Assembly (NCBI GenBank): GCA_033675265.1
Contig: JAUJYZ010000166.1
Location: 62,001 to 126,000, forward strand
From: Actinostola sp. cb2023
Lineage: Eukaryota; Cnidaria; Anthozoa; Actiniaria; Actinostolidae
Reading direction: 5' to 3'
DNA: 64,000 nucleotides
Numbering within the stretch: position 1 is the stretch's first letter; each line of letters begins with the position of its first letter. This document shows positions 12,792-24,100 of the stretch, piece after piece. The notes beneath the pieces were generated by a model. The model was given only the letters and a program-made list of their open reading frames with translations. It did not search any database and was not told the origin of the DNA. Made by a program: the position numbers and the translations under genes.

Positions 12792-12884
12792 CAGGAGCCC
12801 ATTACTAGGAGCCTCCATCTTCAGTATTGCCTCTATGAGACGGCGTAGTCGTTTTTCAGGATATTTTTAGAACAGCTTTTCCCG
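12792..12884 (+). repeat. Left terminal inverted repeat
   Basis: Begins CAGGAGCCCATTACTAGGAG. After a diverged 17-bp patch it realigns with the right end over gagacggcgtagtcgttttt and agaac(a/g)gctttcccgcg. Confidence 0.9.
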
Positions 12885-12939
12885 CGAAGAATCTTTCAGC
12901 CAATCATTTTTGCATAATTAATCCTCATTCATAAACAAA

Positions 12940-14262
12940 ATGGCGGACCAACGCGAGACGTCGGATTCTTCTTATTCTGCGAGTTCAAGCACAAATTCAG
13001 AATCAAGTGACAATAGTTTTGAATCTTTCGAAGCCGAAACTTCAACAGAAAGCAGCGAGGAAGGCACGGAAGGAAAATGTTCAAAAGCTAAGAGACAATC
13101 GACTGGCAAAAAAGCCACACCAAAAAAACCTCGAAGCAATACTAGAAACACAAACAAAAAGAAAGAAGCTGGCGTCTTGAATGATGAAGAAGTCAACAGA
13201 TTAGCCGAATTCATGGTTACACAAGATGAAATCGAAAAGATCGAGCAGGAAGTACGTGAAAAGTTGTTGGTTTCTCAAAGAGTCCAATTTAGACATGGAC
13301 GCGAAGTGTTTGTGCAGCATTTGTTCGATGATTCACAAAGGCAGAACTTTCAGCTTATCATTATAGGGTTTTGTCGAAAATTTTCGTTCTTAATCAAGAA
13401 ATGTATGAAAGACAGCCCGAAAGGATTTCGAAAGGCTGCACTTTCGGTAGCTTGGATGAAAACGCTGGGAAATTTCCAATCAGATCGAACATCTCAAGAA
13501 AGAACAATTCTTGATAGATGTTTACAGGGACTCGATGTGAGCACAGAGGACGCCTATGCAGTTATAAGCTGCATTCACGAACTTGTTTATGTTGTAATAC
13601 ATGATCGCATTAGAAGCGAAAAAGAGGGAGCATCTCCCACAGCAAGTAATACAGCCATAGCTGAAGAGACTGAGGATACACTTAATCGATACTGTGGGGC
13701 TGCTCTATGCCGCATGATCAAGCTGAGAAAAGAGACAATTATCGGAGCAAAAGGCAGAGGAGAAATTACTGAGGAACGGAAAAAAGTTTTCAAGCAAGAG
13801 CTGGAGATCTTGTAAATGCTAGTTATGCAGGATAAGTCGAATATTTCAACTAGTTTAATTAACCCGGACGAGGGCAATTTAACTTTCCCTGTACCCACGC
13901 TATTGCAGTTCTTGCAAAGTGTAGACATGGAAGTCAGAGAATTTGCAAACGATAGAAATCTTCGAAAGTATCACAAAAATTTCCCTGGGGTTTGTCAAGA
14001 CGTTGTATCAAAAAACCCTGATCTTGAAGAAGAATTCAAGTTGGCAATTGGAGCCATTGTTGATCCTGAGACTGATGTTAATTACAAATTAATTTCTGGA
14101 ATTTTCTCAAGCTTGGTCTCGAAGCTGGTAAACACCAGAATAAATGAATATTTAAATGCTAAAGGAGAGAGAGACTTAAAGGTGCAGGGGAAGGTGGTTG
14201 ACGCCGATGAAATGCTACGACCAAAACTCAAATCATATGCACTTCAGACTAAAAGGAAGTAA
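12940..14262 (+). CDS. Accessory protein of the TIR transposon, in-frame stop
   Basis: The start ATG lies in a good animal context (aaacaaaATGGCGG), 148 bp from the transposon end. The first 80 residues are Ser/Glu-rich then Lys-rich (AKRQSTGKKATPKKPR), probably disordered and nuclear. The rest is predicted helical without a motif I recognise (for example FQLIIIGFCRKFSFLIKKC). After 291 codons a TAA (13,813-13,815) interrupts the frame, which then continues without a break for 148 codons to 14,262. Both parts look coding and continuous, so the stop is a recent mutation, an assembly error or a readthrough site. A mini-intron there would be about 19 nt and out of frame, so it is unlikely. No known function; presence beside the transposase-like gene suggests a mobility accessory or regulator. 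Confidence 0.6.
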
Positions 14263-14609
14263 TGGACCGTGTAGACTTATAAGTTAAGTATTTTAAGACA
14301 ACTTTATTATTTACATTTATGTGCAGCTGTTGCATATTGTTGCATACTGCCAAAACTATTGTAAGAATTGTTAATGTTGATACATTTGAATATTTTTTTC
14401 TTGTGTTAATATGGTGAGATATTTGTATTCTAGTGTAAATCATGGTTCGTAAATCATATTGTAGTTCCTATATGAATTGAGAACTTAAATCATAGCCTCA
14501 CCAAAACTTACAGTCTAAAACACTCCAATCATATTTAAATATCATCCGCTGATTAGAACTATAAATGTATTTTTCTTAATAAATCATAGTAGGTTCTTCA
14601 TCAATTAGA

Positions 14610-17465
14610 TTACACAGAATACACTACCCATGTTAGTGTACCAATATTTACAATACAATTTTCAGCACATTGCATACTGATGTATTCATTTATCAAAACT
14701 CTAGGTGATCTAGTCATAATTATTTTTGCACCACAATTACCAGACATGTGTCTGTGACTGTCAATTAGTGCACATAGACCATTTCTTTTTATAAGCAAAC
14801 CAACAGATTTGCCACATGCTATTATCACTCCATAGCTATCAGCAGCCATTGACTGTTGTACACCTTCAATATGTGTTACTAGGTCAGAAAAGTTGTTAAG
14901 ATTATTAAAACCAAATAACTGATCACAAGATTGTACTTGACATTCTGTACCTGATGAATGAACTACATCGTCAACATCTAAGAGAACATTACTATCACCA
15001 TATAGTGTATCATATAAGGCATTGCCTTCACAAATAGTATTTACCATGGAACCTACCCATGGCTGGGGCAAGGTTTTCCATAATAATGAAATATCTAATC
15101 TATGACTAAAAACATATGAACCAAATTTGACGGCAATTATTGTGCAGGCATTACTGCCCTGGCGTCCCCCTCTAAAGCCATAGCTACTTAAGGCCTTCAG
15201 AGTTATCACAAACAGCTCCTGTAAAGTGTTGGAATCAATTGAATTCTCCACTGGGAAGTATGGCCCAATCAAATCATAACTTGAGGTGAGGTCCCTCCAA
15301 AGAAACTGCAGGATGTACTTAGCCTTCTTTGCACTTGAAACATTTGCTGCTGCACTGTAGACATCATGTAAGCTCTGGACCTCATCTTCTGACAGAGTAA
15401 AGCCACTTATACCACCACCCTTCAAGTTCCATGCTACTTTCATCTGAACCTGTATCGCCAATAAAATATACAGTAACTATAAATGTACCTATCAACTTTA
15501 AAAATCCATCTACTATTTTAAAAGGCCTTAATGCACCTTGTGTCTTGTGTCTATCTCTGCAAGATTGTACACAATGTTGCAGAAATAAGACTTGATCCTA
15601 GACCTGCAACTGTTGTACACAGTCTGCAGTTGTTACAGGGAAGGACATACCAACTGAACATACTGAAACTCTGTATAATTGTGTGGTGCAATGTTGCAAA
15701 AAATGTTAATTGTGGGGAAAAGTTGAATCCTGTGTCAGGTCTTTAGATTGTGTGATATCTTCTTACCTTCACCTCGTCCCACATCATGACTCCTATTCCT
15801 AGTGGGCGTGGAAACCCCTCAATTTCCCTTTGGTCTTGATAGGCTGTAAAATTTTCACTCTGAGCAATAAGGTATGTTTCATCGACTCCTGGGTTTTCAG
15901 ATCCTTCTTTCAGCACTTTTTTCAAAACCTTGGCACAAGGAAGCTGAAGTATACGTAGCTTTTGCAAATCCTCATAAGCAGAAGGGCAGCGATTAAATAC
16001 TGAAAGAGCTAAAGAATTCAGTGCAAGAGGAAAATTAAATCAAAATGACTGAAGTTATATTTAATAAAGGTAAGAAACAAATGTGAAAACGAAATGACGT
16101 ACCTATTCTTATGGTTGCCAGAGACCATCTATTGCCCTTTTTTGACGTCACTAACAGAAAAATAAAACATTGTTGGTCTTTTGATAGTCACAATTACTAC
16201 TATATTCAGAGGCCCTTACCCCCTACATATAGGCTTAACCTTCTATGAGTTACGATTAATAAGAACATATTATTTCAAGAAAAAGAAAATAAATTGCCTC
16301 TATAAGATTGAGCGCAATTAAAGACAACAAAACATTATTTAATCTTACCATTTTTGCGTTGATCTTTGAAAAAACTTTCACGATCCTTTTTCCACACTTC
16401 CATCAGAGTGTCGCCAGCCTTCAATCCCTTTTCGTTTTCGGTTTTGTTGCCTTCTTTTCTGATGTTTTCCAGCTCAGTTTTCCCCTCGTTTGATACCTCT
16501 ATTGTGTCGATCAGTTTGCACAGTTCTTCAGACTGGTTTTCTGGGAGTTCTATCTTAGTGCGCTTGTAAAGCTTATTTACTTGCTTTTTCAAACGTGAAC
16601 GTTGTTGTCGGACGTTTTTGGTGCGCGTAGTTTTGCTTGTAGGCGAGAGAAACTTCCATGGGTAATTACTGTTAGGACGCTGGCGTTCAAACCGTTTCCC
16701 GCCTAGACATTCCCTTTTCTTTGATCTGCATTTGATGTAAGTTCGAGACTCACAACACTCGGTGCACAGTCGACTCCATCTGGGATCTGAAGACGAGGTC
16801 CATTTCTTTTGCTGCTTTCTTGATGGTACATGCCATACTTTACATTTCGATGAATGGACAGTGTTAACTGAGGAAACTTTTCTCAGGCTTTTTGGGAAAT
16901 ACCCTACCTCGGACTCGACTTCATCACCTTGTTTTAAAATACCAGGACAAAGTACATGGTGAGGGGAGAGCTCAGTTGAAGCGATAACAACTAGTTTCGT
17001 AGGATCTAATTTGTCAAGCTTGCCAGAAGATACTTCGATGTAGTCGTAAATTTGACATTGTATCTTCCAACTACCATCAGTGTATACTACAAGCCTTACT
17101 GGTTGAAATGGGCCTGTTTTATAGTGGTGGCTGTAAACTTTTGAAGCGTGGATTATTAGCACTTGCAGTGGGACGTGACGCTCGTTTGGACTTCCTTCAT
17201 CGTCTAAAAACGGCGAGTTATTTGTAGTAATATTTACAATTTCGCACTTAAAACCAGCAGATTCTAGAGCTACTTTGCCGTGTTCCAGATTTTCTTTGTC
17301 TGATAATTGTGAAGCTTGTTTCTTGGCTATGGATTGTCTTAGTTTTTCTCGAACGTCAGTTGAACGAAGTTGAGCGCTAGACTGTTCTTGTGACTCGGAT
17401 ATCAATCTCCTTTCTCTCCTTTTTATACTTTGTGGACCTTCATCTTCTCCTAAAGAGCGCTTCAT
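14610..17465 (-). CDS. P/THAP9-like transposase fused to a C76-like cysteine protease domain
   Basis: Four exons join in phase with GT-AG borders (17465-16349, 16150-16103, 16008-15767, 15449-14610) into 748 unbroken codons. Residues 1-200 are basic then beta-rich. A Cys cluster near 207-246 (C207, C234, C237, C238, C246) could bind zinc, and a coiled coil (RQQRSRLKKQVNKLYKRTK) spans about 285-345. Exons 2-3 read RWSLATIRIALSVFNRCPSA, then GVMMWDEVKVQMKVAWNLKG, matching the P-element/THAP9 RNase H entry with its first catalytic Asp, followed by the usual Ala-rich helix and ILQFLWRDLTSSYDLIGPYF. Where the second Asp block should come, the protein instead reads FRGGRQGSNACTIIAV (Q566, C571) and ends with CALIDSHRHMSG (D699, H701), a Q...C...D-x-H layout like C76-type deubiquitinases. 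Family names are by-eye inferences. Confidence 0.7.
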
Positions 17466-17756
17466 ATTTGGAAAACCATGCGTAAAGAAGCTACTTATTA
17501 TTTAAGATACTTTTGAGCGACATTTTCATCTCTGTAGGACTACAGAACCAAACAAATAGACCGCCGAAAATCCCCATTAATATAATATTCATGAATTCCA
17601 ACGCTACGCGAAATTGCTTGACCTTTACCAACAAAGAACTGTGGGTAAAAGGTTTAAAGGAAAATCCAAACTGGCATTTGAAATAAGGATATAACAAGAG
17701 GAACGTTTATTAAGAAATGAACGACGCCATTTTGATACCGGAAACCGGCATAATTT

Positions 17757-17849
17757 TTCGCGGGAAAGCCGTTCTAAAAATAACCTGAAAAACGACTACG
17801 CCGTCTCACCAAAGCATTACAGATGGAGGCTCCTAGTAATGGGCTCCTG
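17757..17849 (-). repeat. Right terminal inverted repeat
   Basis: Reverse complement of the left end, ending GGGCTCCTG at 17,849, followed directly by the target duplication gttttaa. Confidence 0.9.
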
Positions 17850-18199
17850 GTTTTAAAGTATCATCCTACCCCAAATGACCGACTTTCGTTCAACACGCTC
17901 TAGCTCCAAAACTAAGAATTTTAACCCCGACAAAGTATACATTTTGTTAAAGCTTAATAAACATAGAATATTAAGAAAGATGAATTTTTAAGAGATAACT
18001 GTAAGTGAAATATTGCTTCAAGACCGCAATTTCACCTACGCAGAGAAAATAAGTTCCTTGACAGCCAAAATTTGTCGGCCATCGAAGATAAACACCTCTA
18101 CGTGCTTAGTAGATATCACTGTCACAACTAGTAACTTCTGTTTATATCGAAGCATAACTTTTGAAAGAAATAAAATATCAAAAATCGGAGATACTGTTT

Positions 18200-18510
18200 T
18201 GAAGATCAATTATTAGACATGGTTTTTACGAAGTTTCAAATAAATCCGATAAAATCACTTTGTCCAGGAACTCCAAAGGTGAGTCTATTTGTTGGCATTT
18301 CGTCTTTTGAGATAAAGCCGAAAGAAGGTTAATGTGCCTCTGTTTACATAAGTAGATTAGTCCATACCATGACAATGGGATCTAATTACTCACTGACAGA
18401 TTGTGACCAGATAGTGACCAGAGTATCAGTTTTCCAGTCACACAACGTGCTCGTGCTTGTTGCCTAATCATTTCACGCTTGCGGGAAATTACGTACATTG
18501 CAAGTACACA
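18200..18510 (+). repeat. Interspersed repeat, copy 1
   Basis: Shares ttgaagatcaattat(t/c)agaca, a segment around aaagccgaaagaagg, and more than 150 bp beginning gtccataccatgacaatgg with 49,045-49,275. The second copy has lost part of the middle. No coding potential seen. The other copy lies just downstream of the Helentron RPA-like gene, so this may be a Helentron-end or HINE fragment; that is inference. Confidence 0.8.
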
Positions 18511-18651
18511 ATTGTTCTTTGTTCGTAATTGGTAGTTGAGGTTGGTATATCCGTTTACATTTTTCATTTCAAAATCGATTATCATAGATGCTTGAAATAA
18601 TTTTTGCCTTGAATGATCAGATATTTACGATTATAAATCAAATCAAAGTAT

Positions 18652-19014
18652 GCCCAGAGTAAGGAGAGCACGTGGCCAGCAAACCGCAATGACGTCCAGT
18701 GACGAATCTAGCCCTGACACTAAGGAACACATGCTTGGGGAAATGAGGTCCTTCAGGTAAGAATCAGCCGATGCCTACGCTTGTAATAATAATAATTATT
18801 ATTATTATTATTATTATTATTGTGGTCCTACCGTATATCAAATAAATTCATATCATGGCATCGGTTTTGACAATCTTATTATAGATTTGATGGCACACAC
18901 TTTGCCGAACATCTAGAAACCAGCTTGCTTATTCAAATTCGAAGGGGAAGACTGGCGAGAAGAAACAGATATATTCATTATTGTTGTTGGGCACATGCAT
19001 TATGGCGAGTGTAG
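18652..19014 (+). other. Possible two-exon small gene
   Basis: An ATG-started exon (18,652 to about 18,757; MPRVRRARGQQTAMTSSDES...) ends at a consensus donor (tcag|gtaag). A second frame after an AG at 18,887 (FDGTHFAEHLETSLLIQIRR) runs to a stop at about 19,014. The intron would hold the ATT microsatellite. The product would be about 79 residues, basic, with no recognised motif. It may be an exon pair of a longer decayed gene. Confidence 0.25.
18784..18821. repeat. (TAA)n/(ATT)n microsatellite
   Basis: A short (taa)n tract followed directly by (att)n, so the tract is itself self-complementary. Confidence 0.95.
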
Positions 19015-19457
19015 TCAACTATGGTTTTTGTGATAAAATAAACCACTTACACAATACGTTTTGAGCATCATCATTTTTTTTACTACAGAGAAACAACATC
19101 GGACCACCGGAATATTGATTTCCGCAATCAGTGTTAACATATATAAGATATTTAGCACCAGGGGATATAAAAGCAGAACAAAGAGAGGTATTAAGAAATT
19201 AAGAAATTATAATATCAAATGTTGACACGATATACTACAAATATAAAATAAAATATATATACATGTACATGTATGTACAAGAGACAATTTAGTAGAGTAT
19301 GTAAGGTCATAAAAATATTTTAAAACTAATTTCTTATATTTATTTTTACAGCATGGCCTTCAAGTATCAATCAGTGAATTTTGTACCGCAATGGAAATCC
19401 CACAGCTGTAACTATTTTATACTGCATACAACTTATACACAATAAAATGAAAAAATG

Positions 19458-20535
19458 CTATTTCTTGTTCTTTGTTTGTTTCATTTTTGATTTGCCTTCG
19501 TGAACCACCTGTGATTTGTACATGACTCCTTCTTTACGAACAAACGCATCTTGCTTTATTAGTTTTTTGCTTCTTTTCTTCCTTCTCTTTGTCATTATTT
19601 TATCTGAACTACGATAGGCAGCTTGATCGATTTTCTCCCATGACGCGCGCATTTGTGATGGCATGTCTAATTCCAGTCTTGTAAGAAGTTCCTTATAGGT
19701 ATGGGTGAAACCATGATTGAGTTGTAGCATGCCAAGGGTGATCGCAACATCAATTTCATATGGAAAGTTGTACGCGTCTTTGGGTGCCATACCCCAGATG
19801 ACGTGATGCAGCGATTCGTTGTTGTTTTGGGTATAGCACTTTTCGCAGCCAACCAGAAAGGCTTCATCACCCCAGCGTTCAAAGAGCGGCTGTATGACTT
19901 CGACAACTGTTGGCGGTAACGGGTTGTGGATTTCTCTGTGCAGATCTGTCCCAGCGTCCAAATCTCTCTGATACGAACACCAGGACGAACTGCCTGGAGG
20001 GCAGTCTTCGTGCATACGATTTCCCTCAGAACTGCTATAGTGCTTTAGTATTGTACGGACAGCTTTGGCCATTGCTTTGGTATCGTGTTTGTTGTGATGA
20101 ATTGCCTGCCCGTAAAATCCTTGGATGAGATTCACCCCTCCAAGCGTCAAACGCCCAGATCCACTCAGATCCATCCGACAACTTTTTCCCTGAGTATAAA
20201 ATACGTAACTAGTTAGTTTCGCAGAATGAAATCAACCTATTATCATGATGATAATGGTGATGATTATTATGATGATTATTATTGTTGTTGCTGTTATTAT
20301 TATTATATTATTGTTGTTATTAATATTATTATCATTGCTACATACCCTTGTAATCTCTTAACAATGCTCTCAATCCAGTTCCCATCCTTTTAGTTACATG
20401 CGAAACACATTCTTCTTTTGGGATAAAAACACTGGGTCCATATGGTTGAGCTGCACATACTGCTGAGTACGCCTTGCTATCGATGTCACCAATGAATGGG
20501 ATGTAGCGCAACCCTTTTGTTGCCACAGATCTTTG
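19458..20535 (-). CDS. Mutator-like transposase, C-terminal exons
   Basis: Two minus-strand exons. The upstream one (about 20,535-20,345) reads ATKGLRYIPFIGDIDSKAYS, with the catalytic Asp of the GDxDSKA block, then YGPSVFIPKEECVSHVTKRM and a donor after RDYKG. The second (about 20,185-19,458), after an acceptor ending ctcag, reads GRLTLGGVNLIQGFYGQAI, CPPGSSSWCSYQRD, LPPTVVEVIQPLFERWG and TQNNNESLHHVIWGMAPKDA, all strong family motifs, and ends in a Lys-rich tail. The joined reading frame is open. The N-terminal part with the first catalytic Asp was not found upstream, so the gene is partial or has further exons I could not see. The same family as the 0.4-1.7 kb pseudogene, but a different region of the protein. 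Confidence 0.75.
20233..20340. repeat. ATT/ATG-rich microsatellite in intron
   Basis: Imperfect run of att, atg and gtt triplets (about 108 bp) in the intron of the minus-strand Mutator-like transposase. Confidence 0.85.
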
Positions 20536-21114
20536 TATTTGTATCATTATTTTATTATTATTACAAATATAATAAATTATTCTTGTTATTTGTGACCATG
20601 GTCGGTCCGTGTACCTTCCGTCCATTCAATTTCTGTAGAAAATTGGAAATCATGGAAAAGAGATCTCAATTTCTTAACTTTTAATATTCATTCGTCCTAA
20701 AATCGATTTTCGCTCGATTTTCTAACATGTTCTAATCTTCATCTCATCAAAATCCATATCAGCCCATGTCATTTTGTTTCTTTAATTGAACGACCAACCA
20801 TTTTCTTACCATATCTTAATTGTGTGGAAACAATTCACCAATTTTCATACCAAGAAAAATTGAAAATTAGAAAATTGACAAAACATGATCGACTAGAGGA
20901 GGGGAGAAATGGTATCTTGACTCATTCCCAGAATCTTTACGTACATAAATTTAAAATGGCGACCAAAAAGTAGGCGAGCAATACACGTTGCTTTTGATAT
21001 CAAGGGTTTCTTGGTCACGCATGTGTACGTCATGTCTTATATAATACAACACAAGTATATGACACTGAATATAACTTTATTTCCAACAATTAACAGCATT
21101 GAATGCTTAGATAT

Positions 21115-24100
21115 CTAAACATCTTTACCGCAATTTTGAAACATCGTCGATTCTCCATTGCATAATGTCTGAAAAATAACATTAAAATCTGGAAAAGATG
21201 TTTCAAAGTGAGTTTGACGTGCTGATTGTGATGCTGTCGAAGTCAAGGGATCTTCCCCAAAATCAGACCAATATGTAAGTTGCCCACCGTTCTCTTCATA
21301 CAATTTCCCTGCCTGTTCAGCACTTGGAAGGAGATGTTGGGGAACTTTCTTTGTTTTGTCCTTATTTGCCTGCAGCTCCTTGGGTATACCTCTTGCTTAT
21401 TTTATGAAAAAACAAAAAATAAAGATTAGCATCAGAAAATGAGGAAAGCAAGAACTAACCTTTGTGTGTACCTGGAACATAGTGTGAATTCCATGCATCA
21501 ATAACTTGACGACAGCCAGCATGACAGACCCTCATGGTTACCCAGGAGACAGAAAACTTGGTAGTGCCATCTTCCATGTCTAGTGATTCATCATCAACCA
21601 TTGAGTTCGATGCTCTCTTTACAGGATAGTTTACTCTCATGTTCATCTCAACCCATATATGTTCAATTCTATGGTTCTATGATGGAAAACATAATTGCAA
21701 GGATATATTTAACTTCAAATAGTTATTTTTTGTGAAGCAAATTAAAATATTGTTGCCAAACATCATGTACTTGGACCACATTAAAAAAAGTTTAATATTA
21801 TTATTATTGACATTTATCACAAGCTGGCCCAGTGAAAGCATTCATATTATGTTTATATATAGTAACAGTGTTATGTAGGTGGCACTATTTAGACATGCCC
21901 AGCACTAAATGGCACTAAATAGAGGACTTGTGGTATACATGTAGAAATGAATCTATTGTAGTCTGAGCAAGTAAATCAGTAGATTACATAGACATTTGTT
22001 CATGAATAAAAAATAAATACCCCCCTATACATATCTCAAAAAGATTGAAAATGAAATAGTTTCGTTTCTTTGGAGTAGGAAGAAAACAAAAATTAAGTAT
22101 AGTACGTTAATAGGAGATTATATCGAAGGTGGAATCCGTCTGCCTGACATTCAAGGAATTATTCAGTCCAACCGCGTTTGCTGGGTTTTAAAACTTTTGA
22201 ATAGTGATGCAGGTTATTGGAAACTGTTTGCTTGTTTGTACTTTGGCAAAATAGGAGGTCTAGATATTTTAGGAGAAAATTTTGACTTTTTGCAATTGTG
22301 CAAAGTACTGCCATCACTCCCAAAAGTTTATGTAGAAATTGTGAAAGCTTGGGAAGAGGTTAGTAGTAGCAAAGTATTAAAGGCAGAAGACATTTTAATG
22401 CAACTAATATGGTTTACCACCGATTTCATTACTACGCGCCCGACAGAGAAAAGTTCCTGGTGCGAGTTTGGCGATTCTCCATTCCGTCAATCAAACACAT
22501 TTGGCGAGACTACCGATTACAACCAAGGCGCTTGACTCAATAAACATTCGGTTGTTTGAGAGATTAAACTGGTAGGAATATAAATGTCTCGTTCCTATTT
22601 ACTTTTGTCGATCTGATAACTAGAGGATATATTAGTTAGAATAAAATACTTGCTCATTTGGTGTCGAACGCAACTTTGAAGTTCTGCGAGGCTAATTAGG
22701 ACTAACGGTTGTCAGTTTCAATCAAATTTAGCAGTGCAAATGTTCCTCAAAATGAAATGGAAATACTTACAAAATTATTTCTGTTTGTCTTTTGGAGTTA
22801 TAATAATTGCAAAGGCACTTTTATCTCTCAATCGTACGAATGTTATTGAGCCAAACTCCTTGGTTGTAATTGGTAGTCTCACCAAATGTGTTTGATTGAC
22901 GGAAGAGAATCGCCAAGTTTGCACCAGGAACTTTTCTCTGTCAAGTTTATTAATCTTCATATTGAAGTTGGCAGAATCAATAATTTATATAATCAGGGCA
23001 TTAGGTTTATTCACCACGTGTGGGAAAGTGGAGATGGTCCAATGTGGACAAGAATGAGGGAGAATTGGTGGAATGATAAGGATTACTTAACATGGAGAGG
23101 AATTATTGACGCTATTCCAATTAAGTGGAAAAATACACTTCGAGAAGAGCCAAAAAAGATTATTGTAGAAACGAAGGTTAGACACATTGAAATATCTGAC
23201 AAACATGTGCCTATTAGTAAGGTATCAGCCAAAATAATTTATTGGAGTTTTATTAAAAGAAAATTCAAAAAACCTACCGCTCAAAATCATATCTCCCAGA
23301 AACTTAATGCGCCGGACATTGAGTGGTCAGCAGTTTATTCAAGAATTTACAAAACCACAATTGATGTAAAACTAAGAGCGTTTCAGTTTAAGTTATTAAA
23401 CAATTGTCTCTATTTGAACCAAAAACTTTTTATGTTCAAACTAGTAGAATCTCCAAATTGTAGTTTCTGTTATGAGCAAGAAGAAACCATTGAACATTTC
23501 TTTTCATAATGTGAAAAAACTAAGAATTTTTATATTCTCAAGCATGTTAAGGCAGGGTCTTTTTACACTTTCTATGTTTTCAAATATCTTCTTCCAGTTT
23601 AAACCTATTAAATTGAAGTTTGGTCCTAAAGTGACATTTAGGTTGCTTAACATTTTAAGTTAGACATTTTTGACATTCCATGGTCACGTGACCTTAAGGC
23701 TATGAAAACAGATATATGCAAACGGGGTGATGGTTGTGATTTATTTCTGAAATCTTTTGGTGTAATATTGTTGCATTTAAGGTGCATAACAAGGTTCCGT
23801 TTGGAATGGATGTTTTTCCTATTTTGCTAACGAGATAATCCATAAAACAGGTCACGTGACTAAGTTCATTATTTCTATTATTATAATTTTATCGTTAATT
23901 AAAAACTATAGTCATCCGTTCCAAACAGATTCTCATTTAGCTCTTTGAACTTAACTGTTTCACATAAAAATGTTTTGAAAATACAAAACAACCATCACCC
24001 CGTTTGCAAATATCTGTTTTCATAGCCTTAAGGTCACGTGACCATGGAATGTCAAAAATGTCTAACTTAAAATGTAAGCAACCTAAATGTCACTTTAGGA

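Larger units (their letters stand above)
12792..17849. mobile_element. P-like/novel TIR DNA transposon, 5.06 kb, two convergent genes
   Basis: Both ends start CAGGAGCCCATTACTAGGAG; the first 29 bp are identical inverted repeats and the match continues, with a divergent patch, to about 93 bp (12,792-12,884 and 17,757-17,849). A 7-bp duplication, gttttaa, flanks it and is verified against an unoccupied tandem copy of the target next door. Inside are a plus-strand gene (12,940-14,262) and a minus-strand four-exon gene (17,465-14,610) that converge with about 350 bp between them. The minus-strand protein has a P/THAP9-type transposase half. P elements make 7-8-bp duplications, which fits. High TIR identity and an unbroken 748-codon gene suggest a young copy, but the plus-strand gene has one in-frame stop. 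Confidence 0.88.

Noticed and set aside
13813..13833. A 19-base mini-intron removing the in-frame stop of the accessory gene
   Set aside because: It has GT and AG ends but is far too short for a spliceosomal intron, and its removal would shift the reading frame.
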